53,112 bases of DNA from a virus. Below, one piece after another: positions 46,875 to 53,112 of this stretch. Made by a program: the position numbers and the translations under genes. Location: the IMG/VR virus record IMGVR_UViG_3300022602_003246, positions 1-53,112 of that record; one strand, given 5' to 3'. The notes below the pieces were generated by a model. That model ran no database searches. It was not told the DNA's origin and was given only the letters and a program-made list of their open reading frames with translations. Position 1 is the first letter of the stretch; every line of letters starts with the position of its first letter.

Positions 46875-47753
46875 ATGGCAACCCATTATGAAACATTGGG
46901 CGTGGCAGAAAATGCCACCCCAGAAGAATTAAAGTCTGCATTTAGACGACTTGCTAAGCAACACCATCCAGATGTGGGTGGCGATGTTGCAAAATTTCAA
47001 CAGATAAATGAAGCATATAACACGCTAAGTGATTCAAACAGTCGTGCGCATTATGACCATACACTGCGTAATCCACAGCCACAATTTCACCAACAGCACC
47101 AAGCCTATCGCAATGCTGGCAATCCATTTGAATTTCATTTTAACTTTGGCGGTGGACCTGATCCAATGGCAGCGTTCCATGACCAATTTTTTAGCCAATT
47201 TGGATTTCATACTCGCCAACAACCACGAAACAGAAATTTGCGTATTCAAATAGATTTGCAATTTCTGGAAACACTTGACAAACTTAATAAAGTTATTGAA
47301 TTTAAAACATCAAATAATACAGAACACTTGAATATAGAAATACCCGCTGGCATTGAAGATGGTTATGTATTCACCGTGCCTGGTCGTGGTGATGACGCCA
47401 ATCCTGGTATTCCTCGTGGTAATTTAGAAGTTCAAATTCGTGTCCATCGTCATGAGCGTTTTATAAAAAATAATGAAAATATTATGGAAGATATTACAAT
47501 TGATGCCTTCCAAGCAATGACAGGCTGCAATATTCCAGTGCAGCTTCCCAGTGGCAAAACCATAGAATTGCATATTCCAGCAGGCACACAACATCAAAGC
47601 CAGTTCGGTATAACGGACGAAGGGTTTCCCAGACAGAACGGCAGTCGTGGCAAGTATATTGCTCGAATTAGCATAAAAATACCTACAATTTTGACCACAG
47701 AACAGCTAAATTTAATTAGAAAAATTCAAGAATTGCGACCTATAAATACTTGA
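46875..47753 (+). CDS. DnaJ/CbpA-like co-chaperone
   Basis: 292 residues. N-terminal J domain with H31-P-D33 (QHHPDVGGD), a Gly/Phe-rich stretch (FEFHFNFGGGPDP) and two DnaJ C-terminal beta domains (IEIPAGIEDGYVFTVPGRGD; PSGKTIELHIPAGTQ). The zinc-finger module is missing, so it is CbpA type. It stimulates host DnaK. Adjacent to the ClpA-like gene, suggesting a phage protein-quality module. TGA stop lies in the next -35 box. Confidence 0.9.
   Translation: MATHYETLGVAENATPEELKSAFRRLAKQHHPDVGGDVAKFQQINEAYNTLSDSNSRAHYDHTLRNPQPQFHQQHQAYRNAGNPFEFHFNFGGGPDPMAAFHDQFFSQFGFHTRQQPRNRNLRIQIDLQFLETLDKLNKVIEFKTSNNTEHLNIEIPAGIEDGYVFTVPGRGDDANPGIPRGNLEVQIRVHRHERFIKNNENIMEDITIDAFQAMTGCNIPVQLPSGKTIELHIPAGTQHQSQFGITDEGFPRQNGSRGKYIARISIKIPTILTTEQLNLIRKIQELRPINT
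47741..47748 (+). promoter_or_regulatory. Possible late promoter TATAAATA
   Basis: TATAAATA encodes the last residues of DnaJ and abuts the TTGACA at 47750; clpA could thus be read both early and late. Confidence 0.5.
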
Positions 47754-47777
47754 CAAGTCTGGAATCTGTGTTATATT
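47750..47777 (+). promoter_or_regulatory. Sigma70-like promoter for the ClpA-like gene, leaderless
   Basis: TTGACA (47750-47755), 16-bp spacer, TATATT (47772-47777), 6 nt before the ATG at 47784. Confidence 0.75.
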
Positions 47778-47783
47778 AGTATT

Positions 47784-50015
47784 ATGACAAATTTTAACAG
47801 CAACGGCGACCTTGAAAAAGTAGTTAAGATAGCAAAGCAGTTTGCTATTGATAACAATCACCAATATTATACAGTGGAACATCTGCTTGTCAGTATGCTC
47901 CATGAACGTGGATTTAGTCGTCTTCTTACACAAATAGGCATTGATGTTGAAAGCCTTGTGCAAGATTTGGAAAATTATATTTTTGATAATATTCCACAAG
48001 GCAAAGATTCAGTAGAACCTAAAAAGACACAAACACTTGAGCGTGTCTTTAACCGTGCTTTTACACAAGTTATACTACTTGGTCGTCAAACTATCAATAT
48101 TACTGATCTTTATCTTAGTATCAGTAAAGAAACACAAAGTCATGCTGCTTACTTCCTAAAGAAATATGGTGTTGAACCTGAAAAGGTAATGGAAGTATTT
48201 GCAAATGAGCGCAAGAAACACAGTGGCTTTAATACTGGCAGTGCGCTTGATGAATATTGTACTAATCTTAATGAATTAGTCGTTGATGGCAAGATTGATC
48301 CTGTTATTGGTCGTGCAACTGAAATTGCAGACATGACACAAATTCTTGCCCGTAAGAATAAATGCAATGTTATTCTTGTTGGTGATCCAGGCGTAGGTAA
48401 AACTGCAATTGCCGAAGGTCTTGCATATAACATTGTACATAATGAAGTTCCAAAGTTCTTGCGTGGTCACGATGTTTATAGCTTAAACATTGGTTCGCTG
48501 TTAGCAGGCACCAAGTATCGTGGTGATTTTGAAGAACGATTGCAAGAGATTATGAATGCAGCCACAGAGCGTGGTAATGTTATTCTGTTTATTGACGAAG
48601 CACATCAAATGAATGGTGCTGGCGCTGGTAGCCAAAGCAATGTTGATTTTGGCAACATGATTAAACCAGCATTGGCACGTGGCGATTTTAAAGTTATTGC
48701 TTCTACTACGTGGGAAGAGTACACCAAGCATTTTGAAAAAGACCGTGCGCTTATGCGCCGCTTTAACAAAGTAAATGTTGGCGAACCAAGTATTGAAGAT
48801 TGTAAAACAATTATGCTTGGTATCAAAACAAATTATGAAGCATTTCATAATGTTAAAATTACAGATGCTGCTGTTATTGAAGCAGTTATGTTGAGTCATC
48901 GTTATCAAGCAGATAAGAAGCTGCCAGATAAAGCAATTGATCTAATTGACAGTGCTGCTGCACTTCGCCGCACACAATCACGTGGTTCACGCACTATTGA
49001 CGTAAATCAAATCCGCCGTGAGTTGAGTCGTATTACTGGTATTCCAGAGTCACAGCTTGGTGCAGAGAATACACAGAAACTTATGCCAAATCTTGATAAA
49101 GACATTAAGGCAAAAGTTTATAACCAAGATGCCGCTGTTGATGCTGTTCTTGACCGTGTATGGGTAAGTCAAGCTGGCTTAAAGGCTGATAATAAACCCG
49201 TTGGTTCCTTCTTGTTCCTTGGACCAACTGGCACAGGTAAGACAGAACTTGCAAAGCAATTAAGTGAAAAACTTAGTATGAAGTTGTTGCGCTTTGATAT
49301 GAGTGAATATCAAGAACGGCATAGTATTTCACGGTTGATTGGTGCGCCTCCTGGCTATGTTGGATATGAAGATGCTAACCTTGCTGGCGGATTGCTTATT
49401 AGTGAAGTTGCTAAAAACCCACATTGTATCATTCTGTTTGACGAGATTGAAAAAGCACATCCAGATGTTGCACAAGTGTTGTTGCAAGTTATGGATGAAG
49501 GTTTCATCACTGGCACCAATGGTAAACGTGCTGACTGTCGCCAATCACTACTGATTATGACCAGTAATCTTGGTGCCGCTGACAGTGAACGTCTTGTTAT
49601 TGGTTTTGGTAATCAAGATCGTAGTGATGCGGTTGATGCTGCTGTTAAAGAGCATTTCCGTCCAGAGTTCCGCAATCGTGTAGATGCGATTGTTACATTC
49701 AACAAACTGGATAGCAAAACTATCCGTAAGATTGCTGAAAAGTTCATTGCCGAACTTCAAGCACAAATGTCAGGTAAAAACATCACACTTGATGTTACTG
49801 ACGCTGCTTATGATTGGCTTGTCAAGAAGGGTTATAGTCCGCTTCTTGGTGCAAGACCAATGAGCCGCACAATTCATGAACATATTAAGACTCCGCTTGC
49901 AAAGAAAATACTGTTTGACAAATCACAGAACAGTGTTACAATTAAGGTAGACTTGCTTGATGACAAGTTAGAATTGGTGGCAGAAAATGACAGTAACAGA
50001 ACAAACGCTGATTGA
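47784..50015 (+). CDS. clpA: ClpA-like AAA+ unfoldase
   Basis: 743 residues, the size of bacterial ClpA. N-domain 1-150, then two AAA+ modules with Walker A GDPGVGKT (200-207) and GPTGTGKT (480-487), Walker B VILFIDEAH and IILFDEIEKAHPD. IGFGNQD (606-612) stands where ClpA has its IGL loop for docking to ClpP, so it could drive the host protease against chosen targets. No ClpP or ClpS gene is seen in the window. Promoter is sigma70-like and leaderless. Confidence 0.93.
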   Translation: MTNFNSNGDLEKVVKIAKQFAIDNNHQYYTVEHLLVSMLHERGFSRLLTQIGIDVESLVQDLENYIFDNIPQGKDSVEPKKTQTLERVFNRAFTQVILLGRQTINITDLYLSISKETQSHAAYFLKKYGVEPEKVMEVFANERKKHSGFNTGSALDEYCTNLNELVVDGKIDPVIGRATEIADMTQILARKNKCNVILVGDPGVGKTAIAEGLAYNIVHNEVPKFLRGHDVYSLNIGSLLAGTKYRGDFEERLQEIMNAATERGNVILFIDEAHQMNGAGAGSQSNVDFGNMIKPALARGDFKVIASTTWEEYTKHFEKDRALMRRFNKVNVGEPSIEDCKTIMLGIKTNYEAFHNVKITDAAVIEAVMLSHRYQADKKLPDKAIDLIDSAAALRRTQSRGSRTIDVNQIRRELSRITGIPESQLGAENTQKLMPNLDKDIKAKVYNQDAAVDAVLDRVWVSQAGLKADNKPVGSFLFLGPTGTGKTELAKQLSEKLSMKLLRFDMSEYQERHSISRLIGAPPGYVGYEDANLAGGLLISEVAKNPHCIILFDEIEKAHPDVAQVLLQVMDEGFITGTNGKRADCRQSLLIMTSNLGAADSERLVIGFGNQDRSDAVDAAVKEHFRPEFRNRVDAIVTFNKLDSKTIRKIAEKFIAELQAQMSGKNITLDVTDAAYDWLVKKGYSPLLGARPMSRTIHEHIKTPLAKKILFDKSQNSVTIKVDLLDDKLELVAENDSNRTNAD

Positions 50016-50703
50016 ATATCAGGACAAGTTCAAAAACATAATTCCAGCTTGGCGTGTAAGCACCGAGGCCAAAACTTGGTATAAGCAAAAGTATAGATTC
50101 CGTTTGGAATTGGGTTGTAATGGTACTTGGCAACAAGTGCGCAGTTGGATGTGGTCTCATTCAAAGACTATTTTAGATAAAGTGCGTGACATTGATCCAC
50201 ATGCACGTGTGCGTCGAGAAGGTTATCTGCGTATTTTTACAAACAACACAGCATTGCTTGATGCGTTTCTTGACGACCCAGAAATGCGTGTTCATGTCTA
50301 CGGTTTAACAACAAGTAACACGCAGTATATTGACGAGTTGAATAATCTTGATAATATTGCGGTTGATGTAAAACTTATCCCTGAAAAGAAATATGATCCA
50401 GAAATCCAATATCAGGTTGATTTTAATACCTATTGGGGTTGGGTAGGTGGTGGACAAGGTAGTAGCAAACAATCACAAAGACAACACTTGCTTGAATTAC
50501 ATAAATTTGTAACTGATAATAACGATGATTTATTCATGCCATATCATTTGAACAATTGGTGCGAGAGTTTTAATACAAGTTATTACTATGGTGCTGTTCG
50601 TGTATTTTGTAAAAGCAGTGATAATATTCCGCTTATGTATATGATGTTCCAAAATGGCATCCACAAGATTTATAAACATGTTAAAAAGGAAAATAAAAAA
50701 TGA
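49987..50703 (+). CDS. Hypothetical protein, 238 aa
   Basis: Overlaps clpA by 29 bp. Contains RFRLELGCNGTWQQVRSWMW and an acidic middle; second half holds TYWGWVGGGQGSSKQSQRQH. Mixed alpha/beta. No recognised domain. ATGA overlap with the next gene. Confidence 0.6.
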   Translation: MTVTEQTLIEYQDKFKNIIPAWRVSTEAKTWYKQKYRFRLELGCNGTWQQVRSWMWSHSKTILDKVRDIDPHARVRREGYLRIFTNNTALLDAFLDDPEMRVHVYGLTTSNTQYIDELNNLDNIAVDVKLIPEKKYDPEIQYQVDFNTYWGWVGGGQGSSKQSQRQHLLELHKFVTDNNDDLFMPYHLNNWCESFNTSYYYGAVRVFCKSSDNIPLMYMMFQNGIHKIYKHVKKENKK

Positions 50704-51050
50704 ATAGCAATCTTGCAAAAGCACTTATTGATCGTGGTATTATAAATCGTAGAACACGAATACTTGCTAAATGTCCAGTTCAAGCATTTGGTGGTATGCC
50801 TACCGAAGAATTGATGTTTCTAAATGTTGACCGTGTTCATCATGAAGATGGCATTTATAAGTTCATTGCAAGTCACAGAAATGGTCGCAAATACAGCGTT
50901 CCCAATGATAAAATTATTGAAATTGATGGTATGGAGCCAGTTCGTCTTGGTCTGGCGTTTGATATTAAAGCTGATGGACTCAAGAAAGGTGCTGGCAAAA
51001 AGCGTGGACGTAAGCCACGAATAAATACATTGGAGAATATCAATGGCTAA
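50700..51050 (+). CDS. Hypothetical protein with basic AT-hook-like tail
   Basis: 116 residues. The last 25 residues include KKGAGKKRGRKPR, like an AT-hook core (RGRKP) that binds the minor groove of AT-rich DNA. The first 90 residues look beta-rich and are unassigned. A late promoter box (ATAAATA) lies inside its coding end. Confidence 0.6.
   Translation: MNSNLAKALIDRGIINRRTRILAKCPVQAFGGMPTEELMFLNVDRVHHEDGIYKFIASHRNGRKYSVPNDKIIEIDGMEPVRLGLAFDIKADGLKKGAGKKRGRKPRINTLENING
51021..51027 (+). promoter_or_regulatory. Late promoter ATAAATA within a coding region
   Basis: CGAATAAATACATTGG, 15 bp before the ATG at 51043, with TTGGAGA between. Confidence 0.6.
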
Positions 51051-51213
51051 AATCTACGAAGAAGTATTAGTTATCAAAGTAAGCAAACTTGTTGCTGATA
51101 AAAGTTCAAACAATTCCAGTATCATCCGCGATGATATTGTTGAAAGTATTGAAGCAGTTGTTCAGGAATTGGTTGGCGATAGCGTAATTGTTGAAATTGA
51201 AAAAGCGGAATAA
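51043..51213 (+). CDS. Small protein, 56 aa
   Basis: MAKIYEEVLVIKVSKLVADK, then SIEAVVQELVGDSVIVEIEK: a compact alpha/beta protein. Good ribosome site and late promoter. Overlaps the preceding gene by 8 bp; two bases before the next ATG. Function unknown. Confidence 0.62.
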   Translation: MAKIYEEVLVIKVSKLVADKSSNNSSIIRDDIVESIEAVVQELVGDSVIVEIEKAE

Positions 51214-51215
51214 TA

Positions 51216-51587
51216 ATGGGAACTATACCACAAGTTGTATTAAGTGAAATTGATCATGGTCAAGTATATCCACCATATGATGGTGTTAGCACTACTTGGA
51301 GCAGTAATCAATTTAAAGGCAACGGTTACTATGGTTATACCGATGGTTTGCACACTGTAAGTTATAAACTTACAAACTTTATTGGTATTATTAAATTTCA
51401 AGCAACGCTACTGCAAAATCCAACTGACAGTGATTGGTTTGATATACCTTCCACCACTGTTGGTGATGGTGTAAATGGATTTACTGGTAATTATTTCTTT
51501 AACTTTAGCGGTAATTTTGTATGGTGTCGCGCACACATTACTAATTTTACCAGTGGTCAAATCAATCAAGTTCTTTACAATACATAA
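51216..51587 (+). CDS. Virion structural-type protein, 123 aa
   Basis: Beta-rich, no charged helix: SYKLTNFIGIIKFQATLLQN, SDWFDIP and NFSGNFVWCRAHITNF resemble small structural proteins of T4-like marine phages. Late-type context. Exact location in the particle unknown. Confidence 0.6.
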   Translation: MGTIPQVVLSEIDHGQVYPPYDGVSTTWSSNQFKGNGYYGYTDGLHTVSYKLTNFIGIIKFQATLLQNPTDSDWFDIPSTTVGDGVNGFTGNYFFNFSGNFVWCRAHITNFTSGQINQVLYNT

Positions 51588-51611
51588 AAATTCTGTCATA
51601 GTGTTCTAAGC

Positions 51612-51633
51612 AGATATATATTAATATCTGCAG
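51612..51633. repeat. 8-bp inverted repeat between genes
   Basis: GCAGATAT and ATATCTGC separated by 6 AT-rich bases, between the structural gene and the glycosyltransferase gene. No T-run follows, so it is not a clear terminator; an RNA hairpin or operator is possible. Confidence 0.6.
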
Positions 51634-51648
51634 TTAATGGAAAGATCA

Positions 51649-52524
51649 ATGACAGAACAAATTAATCAACAACAACCACCTAATCAAGATACTTTTGGTT
51701 TGCCTCCAGAGGCATTAGATTTTCTACGTAAACAACATATTCATTTCTGTCTACCAATGTATGGTGGACTTTGTAATGAAGCAACCTTTATCGCAATGAT
51801 CAAGTTTGGTATTATTGCTGGCAAGATGGGACTCAACTATAGTATTGATACAATGGTTAATGAATCACTTATTACTCGTGGTCGTAATAACCTTGTTGCA
51901 AAGTTCTTGTTTAATCAAGCTGCAACTCATCTAATGTTTATTGACGTTGATCTTGGATTTGATCCAGAAGCAATCATTCGTCTTCTTCTCGCTAATCAGG
52001 ATGTCGTCGGTGGCGTATATCCAATGAAGCGTATTCCAATTCGTTATGTTATTAACACGGTTCCAAATCCAGTTACTATGGGCGATCTTGTTGAAGTTTC
52101 TACTTTGGGAACTGGTTTCATGATGGTAAAGCGTCATGTTATTGAACAGTTAATTTCACTGCACCCAGAACTAAAGTATCGTGATAATATTGGCATCGGT
52201 GCACAATATGAGCCACTTATGTATGGACTCTTTGATACTATGATTGATAAGGATGACAATTATCTTTCCGAAGATTGGACATTCTGTTATCTATGGCGCA
52301 TGGCTGGTGGTAAGATTTTTGCTGATACTGGCATTAAACTTGACCATACTGGTTATCACAAATATGAAGGTAACGTTGAAGAACTTAAAAAAGTTCTAAC
52401 AAATCAAGTTTCAAACGGTGGACCACATCATCTTGATCCACAACAGCCACAACCACAAGCTGCCCCACAGCCACAAGCTGTTCAACCAATTAAGCTAAAT
52501 CTTAAAAAGAAGGCAAATAAATGA
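51649..52524 (+). CDS. Glycosyltransferase-like protein (GT-A fold)
   Basis: 291 residues from ATG 51649. NESLITRGRNNLVAKFL and HLMFIDVDLGFDPEAIIRLL carry the DxD metal motif (DVD) of GT-A glycosyltransferases; VVGGVYPMKR and LGTGFMMVKRHV follow. A C-terminal part around SEDWTFCYLWRMAGGKIFAD supplies an acidic catalytic loop, and DHTGYHKYEG a histidine. The tail is Gln/Pro-rich. It would transfer a sugar to phage DNA, a virion protein or host glycan. Overlaps the next gene by ATGA. Confidence 0.72.
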   Translation: MTEQINQQQPPNQDTFGLPPEALDFLRKQHIHFCLPMYGGLCNEATFIAMIKFGIIAGKMGLNYSIDTMVNESLITRGRNNLVAKFLFNQAATHLMFIDVDLGFDPEAIIRLLLANQDVVGGVYPMKRIPIRYVINTVPNPVTMGDLVEVSTLGTGFMMVKRHVIEQLISLHPELKYRDNIGIGAQYEPLMYGLFDTMIDKDDNYLSEDWTFCYLWRMAGGKIFADTGIKLDHTGYHKYEGNVEELKKVLTNQVSNGGPHHLDPQQPQPQAAPQPQAVQPIKLNLKKKANK

Positions 52525-53000
52525 GTGAAAGCACCGAATCTGTAGAGTTTAAAGTAATATTAGATAGTGTTTGGCATAATGAACCGCCAAAATTTGAAGT
52601 ATTGCTTAATGATGAACTTATAGAATACGGTGTTGTCGCTGAAAAAGAAGAAAATAATGAAGAAAAAGTAATTGCTTTTACACGCGATTTAGAAGAAGGC
52701 GAATACACTTTAAAAATTCGCCTTCTTGAAAAAAAACCAAAACACACTGTAGTTGATGAAAGCGGAAATATTCTTGCTGACCAATTATTAAACATTAAAC
52801 AAATTGAAATTGATGAAATTGAACTTGATTACTTATTCTATGCTTTAAGCAAGTTTCACAAGCAAACAAAATCAGATTCAAAAAATCCACAATTTGATGA
52901 AACACCATTAACAGATAATTATGTAAATTTAGGTTGGAATGGCGAATGGCGTTTGACATTCTCTGTTCCTACCTATATTTGGTTTTTAGAAAATTTGTAA
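52521..53000 (+). CDS. Hypothetical protein, possibly carbohydrate-binding-like
   Basis: 159 residues, beta-rich and acidic: SVEFKVILDSVWHNEPPKFE, LEEGEYTLKIRLLEKKPK and WRLTFSVPTYIWFLENL. The strand pattern resembles small carbohydrate-binding or Ig-like modules, but I cannot assign a family. Coupled to the glycosyltransferase gene, which makes a glycan-related role plausible. Confidence 0.55.
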   Translation: MSESTESVEFKVILDSVWHNEPPKFEVLLNDELIEYGVVAEKEENNEEKVIAFTRDLEEGEYTLKIRLLEKKPKHTVVDESGNILADQLLNIKQIEIDEIELDYLFYALSKFHKQTKSDSKNPQFDETPLTDNYVNLGWNGEWRLTFSVPTYIWFLENL

Positions 53001-53011
53001 TATAATTAAAT

Positions 53012-53076
53012 TATAAATAATAGTGTAGGTCACGGGTTGCAGCCCTACCTACTCTATGTTTATAGGGAACACAGCA
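53012..53076 (+). promoter_or_regulatory. Late promoter and conserved structured leader of GIY-YIG copy 3
   Basis: TATAAATA (53012-53019), then a stem pairing 53025-53030 with 53047-53052 (GTAGGT/ACCTAC) around an inner GGG/CCC stem, then AGGGAA before the ATG. Confidence 0.75.
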
Positions 53077-53112
53077 ATGGTATTTACCAGCACTAATCCG
53101 CCAAGCGGATAT
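53077..53112 (+). CDS. GIY-YIG homing endonuclease (copy 3), 3' partial
   Basis: Only MVFTSTNPPSGY is inside the window, identical in plan to the starts of copies 1 and 2, and behind the same leader. The rest lies beyond the right edge. Confidence 0.85.
   Translation, partial: MVFTSTNPPSGY

Noticed and set aside
1-53112. Prophage or integrative element
   Set aside because: No integrase, excisionase, repressor or attachment-site duplication was seen; five tRNA genes are phage cargo, not flanking host genes.

Overview
The window reads as a piece of a large, AT-rich, strictly lytic tailed phage of the T4 superfamily (myovirus-like), probably infecting a Gram-negative aquatic bacterium. Evidence seen here: a gp44-type clamp loader, a PhoH-like ATPase, a MazG-like pyrophosphohydrolase, a GroES-type (gp31-like) co-chaperonin, a T4 Rnl1-type RNA ligase with separate polynucleotide kinase and HAD phosphatase genes, a DexA-like exonuclease, GIY-YIG and HNH homing nucleases, five tRNA genes, and about twenty copies of a T4-late-type promoter (TATAAATA/TAAATA). 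Cyanophage/pelagiphage-style accessory genes are also present (S-adenosylmethionine decarboxylase, twitch-type radical SAM enzymes, 2OG-Fe(II) oxygenase, glycosyltransferase). No integrase, repressor or attachment site was seen.

Layout. 1-4.7 kb: the end of a class III nucleotide cyclase-like gene, two radical SAM genes, minus-strand small membrane (holin-like) genes, an exonuclease and SpeD. 4.7-8.3 kb (minus): two proteins with capsid-targeting-like N-termini, then a sugar-type methyltransferase. 8.3-14.3 kb: split PNK kinase and phosphatase, a metalloprotease-like protein, a restriction-modification-like pair, tRNA-Met, an interrupted tRNA-Leu and an HNH nuclease. 14.3-20 kb: Ntn-hydrolase, GH19 endolysin, SGNH hydrolase, a third radical SAM enzyme, tRNA-Val/Ser/Arg, a PD-(D/E)xK homing nuclease and a GGCT-like protein. 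20.1-26.8 kb: one dense early-type operon beginning with RNA ligase and followed by about twenty tiny, mostly overlapping genes, ending at a strong terminator. 27-32.5 kb: secreted nuclease, 2OG oxygenase, a second GGCT-like protein, small genes, phage IF-1, GIY-YIG and an IscA-like Fe-S carrier. 32.5-39.5 kb: tail-fibre/virion adhesin genes. 39.5-53.1 kb: MazG, GroES, clamp loader, PhoH, spanins and 3TM holin, DnaJ, ClpA, glycosyltransferase and a third GIY-YIG copy cut by the window edge.

Gene control can be read directly. Host sigma70-like promoters (TTGACA, 16-17 bp, TATATT) start the early/middle genes, and several of them have the upstream gene's stop codon inside the -35 box. Late promoters precede virion, lysis and putative packaged proteins. 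In several places the late promoter sits in the loop of an inverted repeat whose 3' arm can mask the ribosome site, so that read-through RNA would be silenced and late RNA translated. Many promoters lie so close to the ATG that leaderless mRNAs are expected; the phage also carries its own IF-1. The least explained element is a 50-nt insertion in the anticodon loop of tRNA-Leu(UAA), in a phage that also encodes kinase, phosphatase and ligase for RNA repair. All functional calls are by reading motifs; no database search was run.
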